A stretch of DNA of 32,650 bases. It comes from Bacteroidaceae bacterium. Lineage in GTDB: Bacteria; Bacteroidota; Bacteroidia; Bacteroidales; Bacteroidaceae. Both the position numbers and the translations under genes were made by a program. The stretch spans positions 1 through 32,650 of the forward strand of contig BLLV01000243.1 of the NCBI GenBank assembly GCA_011959205.1, read 5' to 3'. Under the pieces are notes generated by a model. The model worked only from the letters and a program-made list of their open reading frames with translations. It was not told where the DNA came from and did no database searches. Below, piece by piece: positions 17,764-26,226 of the stretch (position 1 is the stretch's first letter; each line of letters begins with the position of its first letter).

Positions 17764-20361
17764 ATGAGAAATCATCTAAAGCATTTCCTCATGTTGGCAG
17801 TTCTGACAATTTGTTTCACTGCTGCGGCTGTTGCGCAAGGAACAGTAAAAGGTAAAGTAGTAGATGCCGAGAACAATGAGCCGTTGATCGGTGCCACTGT
17901 GTCGGTCAGCGGCACCACGCTGGGTACTGTAACAGACATGGACGGTAACTTTGTGTTGAAACTAACTTCCTCTAAGGCTACTATCGTATTCAAGTACTTG
18001 GGGTACAACGAAATTACGCATCAGGTAACAGGAAGCAATACGATAGATTTGGGTGAGGTTAAAATGTCTCCCGATGCCATCGGTTTGAGTGAAGTCAGTG
18101 TCATTGCCTCCATTATAAAAAATGACCGTCAGACTCCTATTCCTATCTCGAATGTGAAGCTGGCCAAGATAGAGGAAAAAATAGGTAATCTGGAGTTTCC
18201 CGAACTGCTGAAATCAGTTCCTTCGGTGTATGTGACCCGTGAGAGCGGTGGTTATGGTGATTCCCGCATTAATATGCGTGGTTTCGATTCATCCAATTTG
18301 GGCGTGTTGATCAATGGTGTGCCCATCAACGGTATGGAAAATGGTAAGGTTTATTGGTCAAACTGGTCCGGATTGTCCGATGTGAGCCAGTTTGTTCAGG
18401 TGCAGCGTGGTTTGGGCGCGTCGGCATTAGGTATCTCTTCTGTGGGTGGTACCATGAACATGGTTACTAAAAGCACCGAAGCCCAGAAAGGCGGATCGGC
18501 TTATTTCGGCATCGGTAACGATGGTTTTCGCAAGTATTCGGTTTCTTTCTCTACCGGATTGATGGACAACGGATGGGCCATTACGTTCATGGGGTCGCTC
18601 AATACAGGAGATGGCTACGTGAGAGGTACCAATTATGAAGGATGGACTTATTTTGGAAATATCTCGAAGGTGATAAACGATCATCATAAATTGTCGTTGA
18701 CAGCTTTCGGAGCTCCTCAATGGCACAACCAGCGTTCTACCATGCACTATATCGAGGATTATAAAAACAGCCCCGATGGCGGACGTTTCAATAACGGATA
18801 CGGTTATATCAACGGTGAGGCGGTAGGTAGCGGTTATGGCTATAATTATTACCATAAACCTCAGGTTTCTTTGAACCACTACTGGACTATTGACGAGAAA
18901 TCCACACTGACCACTTCTCTGTACGGCTCTATGGCTACAGGTGGCGGACGCCGTGCACGTGGTGCTATGAGTAATTGGCTGACTATTGATAACAATACCG
19001 GCCGTCCCAAGGATGGTGCCATGATGACTCCGGATGGTTTGTTCGACTACGAACGTGCCATGGCTGCCAATGCGGCTTCTCAAAACGGGTCGCAGGTGAT
19101 CTTTACCAATGCTGTCAATGACCATGACTGGTATGGCATGCTGAGTTCCTATAAGAATCATTTAACTGAGAACCTGACTATTACGGGAGGTGTTGACTTG
19201 CGTTACTATAAAGGGTATCATACAGAGGAAATTGATGATTTGTTGGGTGGTGAGTTCTATCTGCAGACCTCTCCGCTGGCATTCCAAACCAAGAACCAGC
19301 TGCTGAAAGTGGGTGACAAGTTCAATTATTACAGTGTGGGTGAGATATTCTGGGGAGGTGTCTTTGCACAGGCCGAATATAATACCGATAAATGGTCGGG
19401 ATTCCTGTCGGCATCATTGACCGAAGAGGCTTATAGATACGATGACCGTGGCGGTACGGATTCCAGATACACTGCTACGGGTGCAGATAAACTGGACAGA
19501 GTGTCCGGTCTTCAGAATTTCCTGCCTTGGAGCGTGAAGGGTGGTTTTAACTATAAGTTCAATGAAAACCACAATGTGTTTGTCAATGCAGGCTATTTTA
19601 CCCGCGCGCCTTTCTTCAACTCTGTCTTTGCAAGCAATACGGCTGCTCCCGAAAAGGATGTGCCCTACGAAAAGATTACTACGTTGGAATTGGGTTATGG
19701 ATTTAGCACGGAACAGGTCAATATTGCATTGAATGGATATTACACTCAATGGATGGACAAGTCCTTGCGTCGTAAGATCGGTCAGGAGTATGCCAACCTC
19801 ACAGGCTTGGACGCAGTCCACATGGGTGTGGAACTGGAAGCGACTTACCGTCCTGTCAAGTCCTTTGAATTGAAAGGTATGTTCTCTTTAGGCGATTGGA
19901 AATGGAAAGATGATATTCATTTCACTATGTATGATGAAGCGAACAACCCTATCGGAAACTATGATGCTTATCTGAAAGATGTGCATGTGGGTAACTCCGC
20001 ACAGCTCACCTCCGCGCTGAGCGCTTCATGGGAACCGTTCAAAGGATTCAAAATATCGGCCGACTACAACTTCTTCGGTAAGAATTATGCTGACTTCGAT
20101 CCTCAGAACCGGGTGAATAAAGCCGACGCTGGTATTGACTCTTGGCAGTTGCCGGATTATGGTACAATTGATTTGGGTATGAACTATCGTTTCAATATCA
20201 CCAAAGATATCCGTGCCATTGTATACAGTAATGTATATAACTTGACTAATACGGAATATATTGCCGATGCCAAAGACGGCACGAACCATGACTGGAAGAC
20301 TGCATTGGTATATTACGGCTTCGGTACCACATGGTCTGCCGGTTTTAAAGTAATCTTTTAA
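17764..20361 (+). CDS. TonB-dependent receptor with carboxypeptidase-like domain
   Basis: The product (865 aa) is an outer membrane transporter. It has a signal peptide (ends AAVAQ), a carboxypeptidase-regulatory-like domain at about 27-105 (GKVVDAENNEPLIGATVSVSG), a plug at about 120-245 (INMRGFDSSNLGVLINGVPINGMENG), and a barrel to the C-terminus (TWSAGFKVIF). It is shorter than canonical SusC and lacks a SusD neighbour. Instead, a lipoprotein with a choice-of-anchor J region begins 21 bases downstream and probably works with it at the surface. Substrate is unknown; peptide, glycan or cofactor are all possible. Confidence 0.93.
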   Translation: MRNHLKHFLMLAVLTICFTAAAVAQGTVKGKVVDAENNEPLIGATVSVSGTTLGTVTDMDGNFVLKLTSSKATIVFKYLGYNEITHQVTGSNTIDLGEVKMSPDAIGLSEVSVIASIIKNDRQTPIPISNVKLAKIEEKIGNLEFPELLKSVPSVYVTRESGGYGDSRINMRGFDSSNLGVLINGVPINGMENGKVYWSNWSGLSDVSQFVQVQRGLGASALGISSVGGTMNMVTKSTEAQKGGSAYFGIGNDGFRKYSVSFSTGLMDNGWAITFMGSLNTGDGYVRGTNYEGWTYFGNISKVINDHHKLSLTAFGAPQWHNQRSTMHYIEDYKNSPDGGRFNNGYGYINGEAVGSGYGYNYYHKPQVSLNHYWTIDEKSTLTTSLYGSMATGGGRRARGAMSNWLTIDNNTGRPKDGAMMTPDGLFDYERAMAANAASQNGSQVIFTNAVNDHDWYGMLSSYKNHLTENLTITGGVDLRYYKGYHTEEIDDLLGGEFYLQTSPLAFQTKNQLLKVGDKFNYYSVGEIFWGGVFAQAEYNTDKWSGFLSASLTEEAYRYDDRGGTDSRYTATGADKLDRVSGLQNFLPWSVKGGFNYKFNENHNVFVNAGYFTRAPFFNSVFASNTAAPEKDVPYEKITTLELGYGFSTEQVNIALNGYYTQWMDKSLRRKIGQEYANLTGLDAVHMGVELEATYRPVKSFELKGMFSLGDWKWKDDIHFTMYDEANNPIGNYDAYLKDVHVGNSAQLTSALSASWEPFKGFKISADYNFFGKNYADFDPQNRVNKADAGIDSWQLPDYGTIDLGMNYRFNITKDIRAIVYSNVYNLTNTEYIADAKDGTNHDWKTALVYYGFGTTWSAGFKVIF

Positions 20362-20382
20362 TCTCTAAAAAAGTCGATAAAT

Positions 20383-22275
20383 ATGAAGTTAAAATATAAT
20401 TTGATCGCATGGTCTCTGTTGGGAGTTTTTGCTACGGCGTGTGATCCCATGGATGATATTTACAATGAAATCGATGCGGAAGGTACAACGAACACCCAGA
20501 CGATGGCAGAATATGTGCTGACTGATACCGATTATGAAACAATCAGTTCTGCAGCGGCGAAGGCTGCCACCTCGGATGCAGAAAAAGCATTGGCGAATGC
20601 CGTCAAGACGGATAAGGCTTTGAATGAATTTGCTTCGGCCGAGAAGTTTGTCCCCGCTATCATTGCAAAAATGTTACCCTCTTGGGGGAAAGGTTCTTCC
20701 GTGGGAGTGACATACAGATATCAGAACAATCCTTCCGGCTATGTATTGGAATATAGGACAGTGGCTGATGCCTCCTTAAGCAATAAGGATTACGAAACGG
20801 TGTGGGGCGAGGGCTCGCCCGTGAAGTTCCTGTCTCCGAAACACTCTCCGGCTACAGTTCTTCCCGCATGGCTGGCCGGTAAATACAAAGATGCGAAAGA
20901 AGGCGACCTTGTTTTGGTGGATTATAAATATGATGAGGTAGATCCCGAATTTACAGGAGAAGAGTTGTATGCCCAGAACTTTGAATCGGTTGTGGCAAAC
21001 GAGGATATTGTATTGGAAGGATGGCAGCAGGTGGAATTGAAAGGCGATAGAAAATGGCAGGGAAAGAGTTATAGCGGAAACAGCTATGCGCAATATTCGG
21101 CCAACGGCTTTACCGGCGAGGTGGACGCATGGCTCATTTCTCCGGCTGTAGAGGTTACCACATCCGATGCAAGTCTTTCATTCGACATTAAGTTCGGATA
21201 CTATAATGCGGATTGTCTGGACATCTTGGTTTCCGATGTTTATAGTGGAAATGGTTCGATTGATGTGGCACAGTGGACTAGCGTGAAAAGTCAATTCACC
21301 TTTCCTGAAGGACCTGCAAGCGGTTACAACGATATTTTTGTGAATGTGGGAAAAGCGTCTTTGGCTGCATACAAAGGCAAGAGTGTTTATGTTGCGTTCC
21401 GTTACGTAGGCGAGGGGCCTAAGGCGAAAACCACTACTGTTCAGCTTGACAATGTAAGTGTTTCATCGGCAGTATTGGCTCCGACGGATGAAAAGCCTTA
21501 CAACGCATTGTATCAATTTGATGGAAAGGATTGGAAGGTTAAGAAAGATAGCAGATTGATTGTAGTGACTCCTGCCGATTATGATGCTATGGGAACTCCG
21601 GGCAGTCACGATAACTTCAGCACTTCGGATGCTCCTGAGAATTATCTGCCTCAGTTCCTGGCTCAGAAATTTCCCTATGCTCAGGAAGGTGATTCAAAAG
21701 TGGTCATGTACAAATATTATAATAAGGTAACGACCATTGAAGTGGATGAGTATCTGTTCAAGGAAGGTACGTGGATTCTGAATAACAATATGGAGCTGAA
21801 AGAAAAAGTGAATTTTGTGCATAATGGAACCGAGTGGTTGTTTGATCCGACGGTGACTAAATCATTGGCATCCGAAGATTACTTGATTCTGGAAAATTGG
21901 GTGAAAGCGAATAAGGATGCCGGATATATGGATGCCAAGTATGGCAACTCGGAATATTGGTTTGGTGGTAGCTCTTATTATGTAAACTTCAATATCCAGT
22001 TGTCCAAACGTCGTTCGAATGACCCTGACAGGGTAGTTCCGGCAGATGATAAAGAAGCCGAGACTTATTTGCTATCTATGGTCCAGAAAGGAATTGAATT
22101 GATTTTGGCAACAGAGTATCCTACGGCCGGTGCACAAGTAAGTGGGGTAGATTGTTTTTATGTCATTTCTGCAAAAGTGTATAATGGGCTTGAAACATTT
22201 ACTTATACTTATACTTTCAAGGGCTTAGGAGATGCTAAGTTCGAGTTGCAGGATGAACCTGAAGTGGCGAAGTAA
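20383..22275 (+). CDS. Choice-of-anchor J domain lipoprotein, receptor partner
   Basis: The product (630 aa) is probably surface-exposed. The signal ends FATAC (lipobox Cys about 20), followed by acidic residues (DPMDDIYNEIDAEG), a pattern associated with surface export of Bacteroides lipoproteins. A region at about 190-360 resembles choice-of-anchor J/carbohydrate-binding-like domains (ELYAQNFESVV, DAWLISPAVEV, YVAFRYVGEG, VQLDNVSVSS). Around it, a unit recurs three times: FVPAIIAKMLPSWGKGSSVGVTYRY (as parts), LPAWLAGKYKDAKEGDLVLV and LPQFLAQKFPYAQEGDSKVV, near residues 92, 165 and 424. It probably binds ligand for the upstream receptor, as SusD does for SusC (inference). Confidence 0.85.
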   Translation: MKLKYNLIAWSLLGVFATACDPMDDIYNEIDAEGTTNTQTMAEYVLTDTDYETISSAAAKAATSDAEKALANAVKTDKALNEFASAEKFVPAIIAKMLPSWGKGSSVGVTYRYQNNPSGYVLEYRTVADASLSNKDYETVWGEGSPVKFLSPKHSPATVLPAWLAGKYKDAKEGDLVLVDYKYDEVDPEFTGEELYAQNFESVVANEDIVLEGWQQVELKGDRKWQGKSYSGNSYAQYSANGFTGEVDAWLISPAVEVTTSDASLSFDIKFGYYNADCLDILVSDVYSGNGSIDVAQWTSVKSQFTFPEGPASGYNDIFVNVGKASLAAYKGKSVYVAFRYVGEGPKAKTTTVQLDNVSVSSAVLAPTDEKPYNALYQFDGKDWKVKKDSRLIVVTPADYDAMGTPGSHDNFSTSDAPENYLPQFLAQKFPYAQEGDSKVVMYKYYNKVTTIEVDEYLFKEGTWILNNNMELKEKVNFVHNGTEWLFDPTVTKSLASEDYLILENWVKANKDAGYMDAKYGNSEYWFGGSSYYVNFNIQLSKRRSNDPDRVVPADDKEAETYLLSMVQKGIELILATEYPTAGAQVSGVDCFYVISAKVYNGLETFTYTYTFKGLGDAKFELQDEPEVAK

Positions 22276-22300
22276 TTGAAAATCGAATGATAGGTACTGG

Positions 22301-22334
22301 AAAGGCCGTTCCAATGTGAAGTTGGACGGCCTTT
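22301..22334 (+). terminator. Terminator of the TonB receptor / lipoprotein operon
   Basis: A stem of about 13 bp with one G-U pair (AAAGGCCGTTCCAA with TTGGACGGCCTTT) and a 7-base loop is followed by a U-run. It lies 25 bases after the lipoprotein stop and marks the end of core chromosome before the accessory island. Confidence 0.9.
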
Positions 22335-22335
22335 T

Positions 22336-22920
22336 TTAATACAATGAAATATATGAATTAGTATTGGTAAGATAGCCTTTTAGTCCGTTCCATTTCGCAT
22401 CGGCTTCAAGTTTGGCGTAATTGATGGATACTTTAACGTCACCCTCCACTGCACGATTTCATGCTGGCTGTCACTGAGCTTATCCAAATAGCGGTATATT
22501 CTTGACAGGCTTACATCTTCATCAAAATGGTTCTTCAGATACTCTACAGTGGCAGCCTTGCTGGCAGGATAAGCTAAACGGGCTTTTACCAGTTGTCAGA
22601 ACACTACGTCCTCGATTCTGTTGAAGCCAACATTGTCAAATACCCGGTCAAGAATCAAATCAGCTCCATTTATCGAAATGTTTGTTATGCATGAAAGCAT
22701 CTGTTCCGCATCCAACAGTTCTGATTCACATTCGCTTCGTTTTTCTCCGAATAAATTCAGACAGAGATGCCGCCGCTCTTGCTCTTTGGAAATCCACTCA
22801 CGACCTTTAGAGAGAAGGACTCCAAGTTCGTCTTGATTTTGTGCCATACCTATAGTGGCAAGTTCTTTCATTTTGCCATTAGTCTTCTCTACATAACGCT
22901 CGCACCTGCCTTGCAAAGAG
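22336..22920 (-). mobile_element. Decayed transposase fragment, IS1634/IS4-like
   Basis: On the minus strand, pieces of one transposase can be read in order. From about 22916 down to the TGA at 22596-22598 there is an N-terminal part ending RIEDVVF. Past that stop, the same frame continues to about 22451 with QLVKARLAYPASKAATVEYL and SLSRIYRYLDKLSDSQHE. A different frame then gives a C-terminal piece (22336-22450) with VSINYAKLEADAKWNGLKGY. The IS1634-type N-terminal and C-terminal motifs are recognisable, but the catalytic middle is missing. Thus one nonsense change and one internal deletion are present and the element is dead. No terminal inverted repeats were found. Family assignment is from motif memory. 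Confidence 0.65.
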
Positions 22921-22981
22921 AGTACTGGGAGAACAAAGCTCTACCGAAGAACTGGATGCCTTTATTTCTGATTTACAGTAA
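22905..22981 (+). pseudogene. Possible 3' remnant of an unknown gene
   Basis: A short plus-strand reading with protein-like composition, AKRVLGEQSSTEELDAFISD followed by LQ and TAA, ends at 22981. It looks like the C-terminus of a lost gene cut by the transposase remnant. I do not recognise the family, and chance cannot be excluded at this length. Confidence 0.25.
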
Positions 22982-22994
22982 ACTACGAACCACA

Positions 22995-23054
22995 GTGTAC
23001 TAATTGTGTACTTTAGAATAGCACAGCAAGCCATCTGTGTACTAAAAGTGTACT
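22995..23054. repeat. Four GTGTACT direct repeats in two phased pairs
   Basis: GTGTACT occurs at 22995-23001, 23006-23012, 23037-23043 and 23048-23054. Each pair has an 11-base period and the pairs are 42 bases apart, about four helical turns. The array lies 66 bases before the first gene of the peptide locus. It could be an operator for a regulator of the locus, or arm-type sites for a recombinase; nothing here decides which. Confidence 0.75.
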
Positions 23055-23119
23055 AGTTTTTGATGATACATTAAAATGTTTTTTCTTATTTGCCTAAATT
23101 TTAAAACGAACTGCAAAAT

Positions 23120-23317
23120 ATGAAAAACATTGTATTAGTATTAACAGCTTTTCTTCTTCTCTTTCCATATAAGTTAATGGCAGAGAATAAAGTAATCTCT
23201 ATTGTTTCCGAGTATACCACTTATCCTATTCTTATTGATAATTGGAATAAAGGAGAGTATACTATACAACTAAAAAAAGGAGGTAGTTATATGCAGGGAA
23301 TTATCCGCATAGAATAG
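23120..23317 (+). CDS. Short exported protein, DUF3244-like C-terminus
   Basis: The product is 65 aa: a signal peptide (about residues 1-21, ending LMA) and a single beta-rich stretch ending GEYTIQLKKGGSYMQGIIRI. That ending resembles the C-terminal strands of Bacteroidetes DUF3244 proteins, which usually have about 100-115 residues. The middle seems shortened, either by internal deletion or because this is a minimal version. It is the first gene after the GTGTACT repeats and the first of the peptide locus. Function is unknown. Confidence 0.55.
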   Translation: MKNIVLVLTAFLLLFPYKLMAENKVISIVSEYTTYPILIDNWNKGEYTIQLKKGGSYMQGIIRIE

Positions 23318-23414
23318 GAGATAATTTAAACTTTTTTATCACACGGTATTCAAAGAATCTGTAGAACAGATACATTTTCAACTGATAGATTTGAATTTTA
23401 AAAAGTACTTTTTG

Positions 23415-24131
23415 ATGATATATGATATAACCATGAGTAAGACACAATTTTCCCAATTAGATACATTAAATCGTATTGCCAACCATTTAATAATGTCCAG
23501 TAATTCTATACAGGATATAGGACTGTATTATGGAAAACTTGGTATTATCGCTTTCTTTTATCATTACTCACGGTTTGTACAGAAGACTATTTATGAAAAA
23601 TTTGCAGATGAACTATTAGATGAAGTCTGTGAAACAGTTCATGAACAACTACCCTGTGACCTTGCCAATGGTTATTGTGGCATAGGATGGACGGTAGAAT
23701 ATTTTTTCAAACAAAAATTTATAAAAGGAAATACTTATGAAATCCTACGAAATATTGATGAAAAAGTTATGGAACGAGATACACGAAGAATTACAGACAA
23801 AAGTCTAGCATCAGGAATAGAGGGAATTTTTTTATATGTGTTAGTACGATTAACAACGCATCCGTTAGACATTCTTTTTGATAAAAATTACTTAAATGAA
23901 TTGTATGATATAGCAAAAAGAATCCAAAAAGAGGATGAAGAAGAACATGTTTTTCTAAACAATTATATAAAATGGTTTGAAGGTAAAATAATAAAAAGCG
24001 ATATATTTTCTTTACGTTCTTGCTTAAACTTGTCTGATACTCTATTATATAAAGGGAATATATGGAACTGGGGAATAGGATTAAAAGACGGTTGTGCAGG
24101 AATAGGAATGAAATTGATGATGGAGATTTGA
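23415..24131 (+). CDS. LanC-like protein, short and without the zinc Cys-His motif
   Basis: The product is 238 aa from ATG 23415 (ATG 23433 is also possible; the frame is open upstream to 23325 without another ATG, so 5' sequence may have been lost). Repeated Gly-centred helices of the LanC alpha/alpha-barrel type are visible: GLYYGKLGIIAFFYHYSR (about 37), DLANGYCGIGWTVEYF (about 82), SGIEGIFLYVL (about 135), and GLKDGCAGIGMKLM (about 221). LanC enzymes are about 400 aa and bind zinc through a Cys and a CH pair; no CH pair is seen here. It may therefore be a degenerate LanC, or a carrier or scaffold protein for the peptide. It ends 4 bases before the glycosyltransferase remnant. Confidence 0.6.
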   Translation: MIYDITMSKTQFSQLDTLNRIANHLIMSSNSIQDIGLYYGKLGIIAFFYHYSRFVQKTIYEKFADELLDEVCETVHEQLPCDLANGYCGIGWTVEYFFKQKFIKGNTYEILRNIDEKVMERDTRRITDKSLASGIEGIFLYVLVRLTTHPLDILFDKNYLNELYDIAKRIQKEDEEEHVFLNNYIKWFEGKIIKSDIFSLRSCLNLSDTLLYKGNIWNWGIGLKDGCAGIGMKLMMEI

Positions 24132-24135
24132 CGAA

Positions 24136-24583
24136 ATGAAACATATCTATTTGATAATTGATAGAGCTAATACGGAAGATTATGGAATAGGGACTTATAT
24201 CAGGCAAATAAAACAGTGTTTGAAAGTAAGTCCTCTGTTGTCTGTAACTATTGTAGAATCAGATAATTCTATAGATGAAGTAACAGAAAGCCAAACGAAT
24301 GGTTTTAATCATTTGCGCTTTCCATTACATTATAAAGCCTTATACCATAAGGCCGAAGATTATTATATGGCTGTGGCATATAAACTATGTTCTACTATTT
24401 GTGAAAAAGATAAGAAAAAGAATTGATGGAACACCTTTCCTAAAAGAAACAGAAATAGTAAATGCTCTCTTAAATATATTAGCATGTGGTCAAAAAGAAC
24501 GCATGGCTAAAAACTGTAGAGAACGGTATGAGAAACGCTATCGTTTAGCTTATATGCGAGACAGAATTAACCTGTTATTATAA
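24136..24583 (+). pseudogene. Glycosyltransferase remnant, internal deletion
   Basis: The N-terminal piece (24136-24426, MKHIYLIIDRANTEDYGIGTYIRQI) has the opening strand and Gly-rich loop of a GT4-type glycosyltransferase such as those in GG-Bacteroidales peptide loci. A C-terminal piece in another frame (about 24417-24583) has the closing part GTPFLKETEIVNALLNI, then ERMAKNCRERYEKRYRLAYM and a final INLLL. The central 250-300 residues of the usual roughly 400 are absent. Two copies of GAAAAAGA (24403-24410 and 24414-24421) lie at the join, so slippage or microhomology deletion is plausible. The product is not expected to be active. Confidence 0.75.
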
Positions 24584-24617
24584 ACCTTTTATTTATTAAT
24601 TTTAAAAGTGATAATTT

Positions 24618-24848
24618 ATGAAAAAACTGAACTCAATCAAGTTGAATGGTTTGAATAAATCCAACTTGGAACTGCGCGAAATGTCGCACATTTATGGTGG
24701 AAATTATTGTGCTTTTGGCGATTATAATCTAAAAGCTAACGAGGGACAAGGCAAATGCTCTTGCTATTGTTCTTTCAGTAATGACTACTATTCGGCAACA
24801 GGATTAAGTCATGAAGCTTCACATGCCAAAGCGACTACGTCTTTTTAA
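24618..24848 (+). CDS. RiPP precursor peptide, GG-Bacteroidales type
   Basis: The product is 76 aa. It has a leader of 28 residues, LELREMSHIYGG at its end (Gly27-Gly28), matching the double-glycine leader used by peptidase-containing exporters (C39 type). The core, residues 29-76, starts NYCAFGDYN and contains Cys31 and a cluster CSCYC (Cys47, 49, 51), followed by a Ser/Thr/His-rich tail (ATGLSHEASHAKATTSF). It lies directly before a beta-propeller lipoprotein and the radical SAM maturase. This order fits the family known as GG-Bacteroidales natural product precursors (TIGR04149-like, from memory). The modification is unknown: thioether, other radical crosslinks, glycosylation or lanthionine are all open. 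The gene is intact. Confidence 0.85.
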   Translation: MKKLNSIKLNGLNKSNLELREMSHIYGGNYCAFGDYNLKANEGQGKCSCYCSFSNDYYSATGLSHEASHAKATTSF

Positions 24849-24902
24849 GGGACTCCCGTAAAATGAGAAATAACAGTTTGTCCAAATTGTTATAGCATCG
24901 AG

Positions 24903-24934
24903 AACTATTGCTTATTAAAAGATAAGCAATAGTT
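24903..24934 (+). terminator. Hairpin after the precursor gene (attenuator or terminator)
   Basis: A perfect 13-bp stem (AACTATTGCTTAT, 24903-24915, with ATAAGCAATAGTT, 24922-24934) and a 6-base loop is followed by GTTT. A smaller imperfect hairpin (24870-24893) precedes it. Position between precursor and modification genes suggests partial termination, giving more precursor than enzyme (inference). Confidence 0.8.
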
Positions 24935-24963
24935 TGTTTAACAAAGCCAATATCATCAAAACC

Positions 24964-26226
24964 ATGAAAACAATATTTGTATACAGCATATCACTCCTTT
25001 GCCTCATGGCTTGCAGTTCGGGAAACCAAAAACCTGCCACCCAACCGGAAAGAAAAGACAATATCATTCATTTGTCTGTTGCCATAGAAAACGCAAGGGA
25101 GGAAATGTTGCTTTCGGAACTGGTGGACAGTATAAGCTATATCCCGATGGAAACGACTCCGAACGGTATGGTACAAGGTATAAAGCGGATGTTGTTCAAC
25201 TTGTTCCCTGAACATATTTTTTATTGCAACCAGTGCTATGACTGGAAAGGAAAATTCATACGCAGTATTGGTCGGGTAGGGCAAGGACCTTGTGAAGATG
25301 TATCAGCCAGATACGCTAATATAATCTATCACAAAGGTTTTTTTTATGGGAATGGGTATAAAATAATAGAGTATGACCGGAATGGAAACTGTACCGGCAA
25401 AGAGCGCACATGGAATACAGCCGAGTCATTGGAAGAACAAGGGACAGGTTTTTCTCACATGGTATGTCTTGCTCCTGCAGGAGACAACCTGATGTTCTAT
25501 AACTTTCCCGACACGATGTATTTCATGGATACCGACTACAAGTTTGTGGCCAAACGCGCCATGATGCCTTCTCCCGAACCGGGATTGGTCAACAATGCAC
25601 AGATTGAAGCACACGGCAAGCTCACTACTTTCTACAAGGACACGGTACTTTTTTATAATTTCTATACTGACACGATTTTCACGGTAAACTCCACCACACT
25701 TTCCCCGCGCTGGGTGGTAGAACTGAAAGACGAATTGCGAATTGCCAAGGAAACGGTATATATAGAATACGGTGCTTTATGTGCAGAAGCTTTTCAGGCC
25801 TACAAGAACGGAACTACAGAGTCTGCGGAAATCCTCAAGATAATGGATGGCAAATATGTGGTGCCTGTCGTATATGAAACCGATGATTTTGTCTTTCTTG
25901 ATGTATACATGCGCAGAATGTGGGCTGAACTCCGCAACTTGCCGTTTACCCCTCCGGTGCTGGTCTTCTATAACAAGAAGACCGGCGAGACCTTTGGCGT
26001 AAACAAGATTATTGACGACCTCGGAGGTATGAAGACCTTCTGGCCCAGGTTGGGTATCTGTAACGACAAGATGGTAGATGCCATCTGGCCCTATGAACTA
26101 CAAGAATTCATCAACGAAGAAAAGGAAAAAGGAAACACAGTCAGTCCACTTCTTTTGGACTTAATGAAACGTGTGCACGAAGACGATAACCCGATATTAA
26201 TCATAGCTCATCTAAAGACAAAATGA
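24964..26226 (+). CDS. 6-bladed beta-propeller lipoprotein
   Basis: The product is 420 aa. The start is the ATG at 24964, since an upstream TTG at 24934 lies in the hairpin and the 24964 start gives a clean lipoprotein signal ending CLMAC (Cys about 17). The body is of the Bacteroidetes 6-bladed beta-propeller family (YIPMETTP, GRVGQGPCED, MYFMDTDYKF, VFYNKKTGETFGVN). Such proteins often stand beside GG-type peptide maturation genes, and may bind or shield the exported peptide (inference). The stop overlaps the radical SAM start (ATGA at 26223-26226), so the two are translationally coupled. Confidence 0.85.
   Translation: MKTIFVYSISLLCLMACSSGNQKPATQPERKDNIIHLSVAIENAREEMLLSELVDSISYIPMETTPNGMVQGIKRMLFNLFPEHIFYCNQCYDWKGKFIRSIGRVGQGPCEDVSARYANIIYHKGFFYGNGYKIIEYDRNGNCTGKERTWNTAESLEEQGTGFSHMVCLAPAGDNLMFYNFPDTMYFMDTDYKFVAKRAMMPSPEPGLVNNAQIEAHGKLTTFYKDTVLFYNFYTDTIFTVNSTTLSPRWVVELKDELRIAKETVYIEYGALCAEAFQAYKNGTTESAEILKIMDGKYVVPVVYETDDFVFLDVYMRRMWAELRNLPFTPPVLVFYNKKTGETFGVNKIIDDLGGMKTFWPRLGICNDKMVDAIWPYELQEFINEEKEKGNTVSPLLLDLMKRVHEDDNPILIIAHLKTK

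Noticed and set aside
23415..24848. Conventional lanthipeptide locus
   Set aside because: A LanC-like protein is present but no LanB, LanM or LanKC dehydratase is seen, and the modification genes are radical SAM.
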